This document shows positions 59,470-64,000 of a stretch of DNA of 64,000 nucleotides, one piece after another. The stretch lies in contig CP108400.1 of the NCBI GenBank assembly GCA_045039925.1, forward strand, positions 3,162,001 to 3,226,000, given 5' to 3'. Origin of the DNA: Yinghuangia sp045039925. GTDB lineage: Bacteria; Actinomycetota; Actinomycetes; Streptomycetales; Streptomycetaceae. Positions within the stretch are counted from its first letter, which is position 1, and every line of letters starts with the position of its first letter. The notes beneath the pieces are model-generated. The model worked only from the letters and a program-made list of their open reading frames with translations. It ran no database searches and was not told the DNA's origin. A program made the translations under genes and the position numbers.

Positions 59470-60861
59470 CTACTTCACCTGCTCCTGCACGTACGCCACC
59501 CACTCCGTCGTGAACTCCGCCGGCGAAATCCGCAGGACCGACACGAACGCACTCGTGAGGCGGCTCTTCTGGTCCGGCTGCCCCGCACCGTCCGACGGCG
59601 CCTCGCCGACCGCGCGGTAGAACTCGACCAGTTTCTCCTCGCCCCAGCGCTCGGCGATCATCCGGCAGGCGAGCCAGCCCATCTCGTACGCCTGCGGCAG
59701 CGCCTCCTGCGTCGTCTCGAACTGCTCGTCCGTGGGCAGCGTCTGGGGCACGCGCCCCTCGCGGACGTCGCGCCGGAGCTCCGGGGCGGCGCTGCGGATG
59801 GTCTGGCCCGAGTTGAGGTACCCCACGTAGTCCGCGAAGCCCTCGGACAGCCACGTGGGGGTCCAATTGCGGGTGAACGCGCGGCTCGCCACGTGGGTGA
59901 TCTCGTGGGTCATGACGACGCGCCGCTCGACCGCGCCGAGTTCGCGGAAGGCGTCCGGGTTGACGATGACCCGGTCGGCGGCGGCCGATTCGGTGTCGGC
60001 GCCGCGCTCGCCGGTGGTCACCGCCGCGATGCGCACGTACTTCTGCGGCTCGGCCCCGAGCAGCCGGGCCATCTGCTCCTGGTTCGCCGGGACGATCACG
60101 ACGGCCTTCCCGGCCCACGCGCGCCCCCACACCTTGTGGACGTCGGGCACCGCTACGTCCATGTCCTTCTGGTAGGACCGCAGGTCGGTCTTGTCGCCGA
60201 CGCCGAGCACGATGCCCGAGTCGCCGCGCAGCACCGAGACCGGCCCGAGGTCCCAGACCTGCACCGCGCCGCCCATGCCCTGGTCGGCACCGTCGGTGTC
60301 GGCGGCGATCAGCCAGGCGCCGTCGCGGAGCACGAACGTCAGGTACTGCGGGCTGCGCACGGGCGCGCTGTCGAAACCGTCGATGCGGTACGTCAGGTCG
60401 ACCTGCGCGGTGAACACCGTGGTGCCCCCGAAAGTCGCGAGACGCTGCGCCGGAAGGGTGAACGCGTCGGCGGCGACCAGTTCGTAGTCCCACGACGCGA
60501 ACGGGATCTGCGCCGCGTTGTCGAACGCCGCCGCCTGCACGTCGTGGAAGGCCTTGGCGCCCGGGTCGATCGTCGCCAGGTAGGCGGCGCGGTCGTGGGT
60601 CCGCATCGCCGTCGCACGGCGCTCCAGCAGCCGGGCGATCGCCTCGTTGCGCGGGTCGGTGTGCTTCTCCTGGCCCGCCGGCAGGTCGGCGGCCTGCACC
60701 GCCGGGGACGGGCTCGTGCCGGGAGCGGGCCCGCCGCTCGAACCGTCCGAGCCCAGCCCGATGACTCCCAGGGCGATTCCGGTGGATATCGCGGCGCAAA
60801 TTGCCGCGAAAACCAGGAGCCACCGCGGGATCCGTCGCGCCCTAGGGCTCCGGTCGTCCAC
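59470..60861 (-). CDS. Membrane-anchored gluzincin-type peptidase (HEITH)
   Basis: The 463-residue protein has one N-terminal helix (WLLVFAAICAAISTGIALGVIGL), a Pro/Ser linker, an NTF2/SnoaL-like extracellular region (NEAIARLLERRATAMRTHDRAAYLATIDP) and a C-terminal peptidase MA-like domain with zinc motif HEITH in RRVVMTHEITHVASRAF and the third ligand Glu in WLSEGFADYVGYL. It is oriented outward. GTG 60861 is preceded by TACGAT 6 bp upstream without an SD, suggesting a leaderless start. It is next to the M48 protease gene, and both act at the membrane surface; the substrate is unknown. Confidence 0.85.
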   Translation of the reverse strand: MDDRSPRARRIPRWLLVFAAICAAISTGIALGVIGLGSDGSSGGPAPGTSPSPAVQAADLPAGQEKHTDPRNEAIARLLERRATAMRTHDRAAYLATIDPGAKAFHDVQAAAFDNAAQIPFASWDYELVAADAFTLPAQRLATFGGTTVFTAQVDLTYRIDGFDSAPVRSPQYLTFVLRDGAWLIAADTDGADQGMGGAVQVWDLGPVSVLRGDSGIVLGVGDKTDLRSYQKDMDVAVPDVHKVWGRAWAGKAVVIVPANQEQMARLLGAEPQKYVRIAAVTTGERGADTESAAADRVIVNPDAFRELGAVERRVVMTHEITHVASRAFTRNWTPTWLSEGFADYVGYLNSGQTIRSAAPELRRDVREGRVPQTLPTDEQFETTQEALPQAYEMGWLACRMIAERWGEEKLVEFYRAVGEAPSDGAGQPDQKSRLTSAFVSVLRISPAEFTTEWVAYVQEQVK

Positions 60862-60975
60862 GGACCGATCGTACGAGACCGCGCTCCGGGCCACCCGCCG
60901 AGTGCCGCGCACGGGGGAACCTCCCGGCGTGGGGACCGGGAGGTTCGGCCTGCGTCCGGTGCTTCGTCCGGTGCG

Positions 60976-62079
60976 TCAGGAGGGGCGGACGACCTTGACG
61001 ACCGTCATCGAGTGCAGCGGCGCGTAGCGCACGTTGGTACCGGGCTTGGGAGCGTGGATGATCTGCCCGCCGCCGGCGTAGATGCCGACGTGCGACATGC
61101 CGCTGTAGTAGATCACCAGGTCGCCGGGCTGGATCTGGTCGACCGGGACGCTGCGGCCCGCGCTCGCCTGCGACTGCGAGGTGCGCGGCAGCGAGACGCC
61201 GGCCTGCTTCCACGCCCAGCCGGTGAGGCCCGAGCAGTCGAAGGAGTTGGGGCCCGTCGCGCCGTACACGTACGGCTTGCCGACCTTGGACGCGGCGGCC
61301 GCGACGGCGGCGCCGGCCCGGCCGCTGACCGGGACGGTGACCTTGGGGGTCTCGACCGCGGGCTTGGTGGTGGTCGGAGAAGGCTTCGTGGTGGTCGGCG
61401 GCGTACGTGCCTCGTCGCGCGACGCGCGGTCGTCGGCCTCGATCGTGTCGCCGTGGCCTTCCTCGGCGAGGATCGCGGCGCGCTCGGCCTCGGTCAGCGT
61501 GTTCAGCAGGGCCTGGGCCTGCTGGAGCTTCTTCTCGACCTCGGCCTTCTTGGCCGAGAGGTTCTTGCGGGTGTCCTCGAGTTCCCCGAGCTTCGTGGAG
61601 GCCTCGGCGCGCTCCTGGTCGAGGGTGCGCTTCTTGGCCTGGATCTGCTCGATCGAGGCGGCCTGCTGCGCGGTGATCTGGTCCAGCGCGGCGGCCTTGC
61701 TCAGGTACTCGTCGGGCTTCTCCGACAGCATGAGCTGGAGCGTGGGGTCGACGCCGGCGTTGCGGTACTGCGCACTGGCGATCACCCCCATCGTGCTCTG
61801 CAGGGAAATGAGGTCCGACTGCTCCTGGGCGATCCGCTCCTGAATCTGCGAGACCTGGCCTTGCAGCAGCTCGGTCTTCTCCTGGAAGCCGTTGAGCTCC
61901 TCGGTCGCGACCTCGGCCTGGTGGGTCAGCTCATTGATCTGAGCCCTGACCTGGTCCTTGGAAGGCGCCGGGTCCGCCTGGGACATGCCCGGCGAGAGCG
62001 CCACCGCGGTGGCCGCAGCGGCGGTGAGCACGCCGACGCGCGTCTTGCTCGGCTTCTTTGGCCGTCGGTGGGACGCCAC
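60976..62079 (-). CDS. Secreted NlpC/P60 D,L-endopeptidase
   Basis: The 367-residue cell-wall hydrolase has a signal peptide ending SQADPA, a long coiled coil (about 40-225, LTHQAEVATEELNGFQEK to VEKKLQQAQALLNTL), a Thr/Pro linker, and a C-terminal NlpC/P60 domain with Cys282 in FDCSGLTGWAW, His330 in SHVGIYAGG and His342 in IIHAP. It would cut the gamma-D-Glu-meso-Dpm bond of peptidoglycan. The coiled coil normally needs activation, in the manner of RipA/CwlO. GTG 62079 follows a c-di-AMP riboswitch, which links hydrolase levels to the second messenger. M. tuberculosis Rv2190c is the positional equivalent. Confidence 0.92.
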   Translation of the reverse strand: MASHRRPKKPSKTRVGVLTAAAATAVALSPGMSQADPAPSKDQVRAQINELTHQAEVATEELNGFQEKTELLQGQVSQIQERIAQEQSDLISLQSTMGVIASAQYRNAGVDPTLQLMLSEKPDEYLSKAAALDQITAQQAASIEQIQAKKRTLDQERAEASTKLGELEDTRKNLSAKKAEVEKKLQQAQALLNTLTEAERAAILAEEGHGDTIEADDRASRDEARTPPTTTKPSPTTTKPAVETPKVTVPVSGRAGAAVAAAASKVGKPYVYGATGPNSFDCSGLTGWAWKQAGVSLPRTSQSQASAGRSVPVDQIQPGDLVIYYSGMSHVGIYAGGGQIIHAPKPGTNVRYAPLHSMTVVKVVRPS

Positions 62080-62104
62080 GCAGGGGTACTCCTTCTTCCT
62101 ACGC

Positions 62105-62245
62105 CCGCCTACCGGGTGAGCTGACGGGTTCGGGCCGGAAGAGACGCCCTACGACACCGACTTCGTGTCGATTCACCCCACGGGGAATGGTTCCCCGGCT
62201 CCGACTCGGCCTCGCGGCTTCGCCGGACTCGGCGGGAGTCCCCGC
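62105..62245 (-). ncRNA. c-di-AMP (ydaO-yuaA) riboswitch
   Basis: The minus-strand leader carries the conserved elements in order: GAGCCGGGGAACC, GGGGTGAATC, a P-stem of the form CGACACGAAGTCGGTGTCG, GGCGTCTCTTCC, CCCGAACCCGTCAGCTCACC and GGTAGGC. These match the ydaO class known upstream of actinobacterial resuscitation and cell-wall hydrolase genes. Ligand binding turns such genes off. The exact 5' boundary is uncertain (62245-62255). Confidence 0.9.
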
Positions 62246-62290
62246 CGCCGCCCTGGCTGGACGATCGACATTGCGGGTACTCAGCCCGAG

Positions 62291-62320
62291 ACATTAGTGA
62301 CCCGAGCTTGATCCGTTCAA
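62291..62320 (-). promoter_or_regulatory. Putative promoter of the NlpC/P60 gene
   Basis: On the minus strand TTGAAC (62320-62315) and TAATGT (62296-62291) are 18 bp apart, upstream of the riboswitch. Transcription would start near 62284, so the full aptamer would be in the leader. Confidence 0.55.
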
Positions 62321-62382
62321 ATCAATCGCCGAAGTTTTACAAGAGTTCTCGTGATTAACGCTTACGGCTCCACCGAACGTGA

Positions 62383-62811
62383 TCAGAGAGCGACCATCTG
62401 TTCATACTTTCGCGGTGGTTTCCGACGTTGTGCGGGCGGCTCGGCGGCCGCCGGACGCGGCTCCGGAGGAGTCGGCTTCGGCGGATCTTCGCGCAGGTCA
62501 GGGACGTATCGAAGGGGGCTGCACAGACCCGCTTCGGCGAGCAGGGCTATGCGGTCGACGGTTTCCGGGGAGAGCTCCAGGCACCCGGTAATTCCGGAAT
62601 TCCGCCCTACGGGCGAATCACCCGTATCGGTGTCGTTACGGCGCTTTGTGGGATATCCCACATCCACTACGGTGTGTCGGCACACCGGAACCGACTCGTT
62701 GGATTCCGACGCCTCGGGCGAAAAGTCCGATTTATCGTCGAGAATTTGAGGGACCACACAATCAGCACACGCCGGACCTCGGGCACGGCACGTACGGCAG
62801 CAGACCCGCAT
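62383..62811 (-). CDS. Small cysteine-motif (CxxC) protein with a central insertion
   Basis: The 142-residue protein starts RVCCRTCRARGPACADCVVPQIL, a four-to-five-cysteine zinc-knuckle-like motif (C-C-x2-C, C-x2-C). It ends with VDRIALLAEAGLCSPLRYVPDLRE, then a basic Pro-rich tail. The two ends match a streptomycete conserved protein I recall from next to the NlpC/P60 gene, in which they are nearly contiguous. Here about 55 residues rich in Asp/Ser/Glu (DDKSDFSPEASESNESV onward) separate them, encoded by DNA of lower GC. ATG 62811 has GAGGTGG upstream. Function is unknown. Confidence 0.6.
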   Translation of the reverse strand: MRVCCRTCRARGPACADCVVPQILDDKSDFSPEASESNESVPVCRHTVVDVGYPTKRRNDTDTGDSPVGRNSGITGCLELSPETVDRIALLAEAGLCSPLRYVPDLREDPPKPTPPEPRPAAAEPPAQRRKPPRKYEQMVAL

Positions 62812-62957
62812 GGTCGTCCACCTCTTCCGTTGCGTTCCGATGGAGCTGCGATGGAGCGGTTGCTCCTGGAACACACGGTAGGGACGGGCACTGACACAAC
62901 GTCACATGTCAACCACGCCGGTCGAGATGGGGCGCATCGAGCATCGCGGCGCGGCGG

Positions 62958-64000
62958 TCAGCCGCGGGCGAGCCGGCGCAGCAGCATCGTCGACGGCACC
63001 GGGCGCGCACCCGCCCGCCTTACGCCGTCGGCGACTTCGCGGTCCGAGGAGACGACGATCACGGGACGGCCCGGCGGTTCGGCGCGCACGAGGCGGCGGA
63101 TGAGCTCGTCCGCGGTCTCCCCCGCCTTGCTGAAGCGCACCCGCACACCGCGCGGCGGGGCGAGCAGCACCGGGGCGTCCAACTGCGCGCCGTCGAACAC
63201 GCAGGTGACCTCGGCACCGGTCTGCGCGGCGATGACCGCAAGTCCCCCGAGCAGGCGTACGCGTTGCTCCGAAAGAGCGAGCGACGGGTAACCCGTCTTG
63301 GTGACGTTGTAGCCGTCGATGACCATGTGCGCCTGCGGCAGGCTCAGCAACTGGTCCAGGAGCGCGGGGTCGTCGCCTTCCAGTGCGCGCTTGGCGATGT
63401 CCTTGGGGCTCGCCCCCTCGGGCTCGACGGCGTCGACCGTGTCGGCGGGACGGATCCCGACCGGCGGCAGGGCCAGTTCGCGGCGCAGGCCCTGGGCGGC
63501 TTCGAGGACCGTGTCGAGGAGGAGGCGTACGCGCGTGTCCTCCATGCTGCGGCCCTCGCGCGCGGCCCGGCGGCTCGCCTCCAGCGCGGACTCCACCTCG
63601 GTGACTCTGCTGCGCAGGCGGCGTGTCTCCTTGTCCGCGGCGGCGATCGCGGCCTGCGCCTCGGTGCGCACGGTCTCCAACTCCGCCTGGGCGCGCTTCG
63701 CCTCCTTCTCGGCGTGCTTCGCGCCGCCCTGGAGGCCGCGGACCTGCCGGCGCAACTGCTCGGCCTCCTTGCGGGCCTCCTCCAGGTCGGCCCGCAGCTT
63801 CTCCTGCTCGACCCGGGCGGCGGAGCGCAGCGCGCCCAACTCCGACTCCAGCCGGTCGACCACGGCGGCGGCCTCGGCGCCCGCCCGGTCCTGGGCCGCT
63901 CGTTCGGCGGCCTGTCCCGCGGTGTCGAGCAGCGCGACCCACCCGGGCGGCCGCAGGAGGTACGCGGCGGCGGCCACATCCAGCGGGTCGGCGGCGGCGG
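62958..64000 (-). CDS. NYN-domain (PIN-like) RNA-binding protein, truncated by window edge
   Basis: At least 347 residues are in view and the frame continues beyond 64000 (PLDVAAAAYLLRPPGWV). The central part is a long coiled coil (RLESELGALRSAARVEQEKLRADLEEARKEAEQ). The C-terminal NYN/YacP-like domain begins AHMVIDGYNVTKTGYP and includes TCVFDGAQLD, VRFSKAGETADELIRRLV and VIVVSSDREVADG, with the acidic residues of PIN-like nucleases. Such proteins are thought to cut or bind RNA (rRNA or tRNA). It is divergent or leftward, upstream of the cysteine-motif gene. The true start is off-window. Confidence 0.88.
   Translation of the reverse strand, partial: AAADPLDVAAAAYLLRPPGWVALLDTAGQAAERAAQDRAGAEAAAVVDRLESELGALRSAARVEQEKLRADLEEARKEAEQLRRQVRGLQGGAKHAEKEAKRAQAELETVRTEAQAAIAAADKETRRLRSRVTEVESALEASRRAAREGRSMEDTRVRLLLDTVLEAAQGLRRELALPPVGIRPADTVDAVEPEGASPKDIAKRALEGDDPALLDQLLSLPQAHMVIDGYNVTKTGYPSLALSEQRVRLLGGLAVIAAQTGAEVTCVFDGAQLDAPVLLAPPRGVRVRFSKAGETADELIRRLVRAEPPGRPVIVVSSDREVADGVRRAGARPVPSTMLLRRLARG

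Overview
The window is high-GC DNA with strong third-position GC bias, many GTG starts, Shine-Dalgarno (SD) sequences close to GGAGG, and Streptomyces-type families (SAV_6107 HEPN, DUF5304, MacRS-like two-component pair, ROK glucokinase, sortase substrate). It looks like chromosomal core of a streptomycete or close relative. I see no integrase, transposase, phage gene, rRNA, intact tRNA or CRISPR array. About 55 protein genes are supported.

Layout. 1-5.3 kb: the start of a methyltransferase-like gene, then a leftward DUF6504 / HEPN / DnaE2 polymerase operon behind a perfect LexA-type SOS box. 5.5-16.5 kb: a more accessory-looking stretch with an ArsC-like reductase, DUF4126 membrane protein, orphan PP2C phosphatase, a GntR regulator with ACC deaminase, a TetR regulator divergent from a cytochrome P450, a SigJ-type sigma factor followed by a Trp/Arg-rich membrane protein, and a phytoene-desaturase-like oxidoreductase. 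16.6-28 kb: metF, polyprenyl diphosphate synthase, an RNase Sa/barstar pair, thiE coupled to an Rv2175c-like gene, a TPP riboswitch with thiO-thiS-thiG, and a PASTA Ser/Thr kinase. 28-35 kb: a sulfite-oxidase-like molybdoenzyme, bacterioferritin and an iron-box-controlled ferredoxin, threonine aldolase, class II DAHP synthase, and a fused trpE(G) gene behind a Trp-Trp-Trp leader peptide and attenuator. 35-50 kb: central carbon and surface genes (aldo/keto reductase, pfkA, an LPRTG surface protein, glpK, glkA), a MacRS-like pair, PlsC-like acyltransferase, lipase and an Uma2 nuclease-like protein. 50-62 kb: an envelope-lipid cluster (ArsA-like ATPase, SRPBCC, metallophosphoesterase, acyl-CoA ligase, PimB'-like GT4, GT87), two membrane metalloproteases, and an NlpC/P60 hydrolase behind a c-di-AMP riboswitch. 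62.4-64 kb: a cysteine-rich small protein and a truncated NYN-domain protein.

How it fits together. From about 16.6 to 62 kb the gene content matches, from memory, both the S. coelicolor SCO2101-2140 core and the M. tuberculosis Rv2172c-Rv2190c block (metF, prenyl synthase, Rv2175c, PASTA kinase, DAHP synthase, PlsC, ArsA, SRPBCC, fadD15, pimB', GT87, NlpC/P60). The block joins precursor supply (prenyl, chorismate, acyl-CoA) to envelope building and its sensing. Regulation visible in the DNA includes a LexA box, a 24-bp palindrome over the GntR start, a TPP riboswitch, a DmdR/IdeR-type iron box, trp attenuation and a c-di-AMP riboswitch. No wholly new system is evident. The best leads are the SOS-box HEPN/DnaE2 operon that lacks an adjacent Y-family polymerase, a ferredoxin with an extra four-cysteine motif, an ArsA-family protein lacking both P-loop lysines, and a sortase substrate with unfamiliar surface domains.
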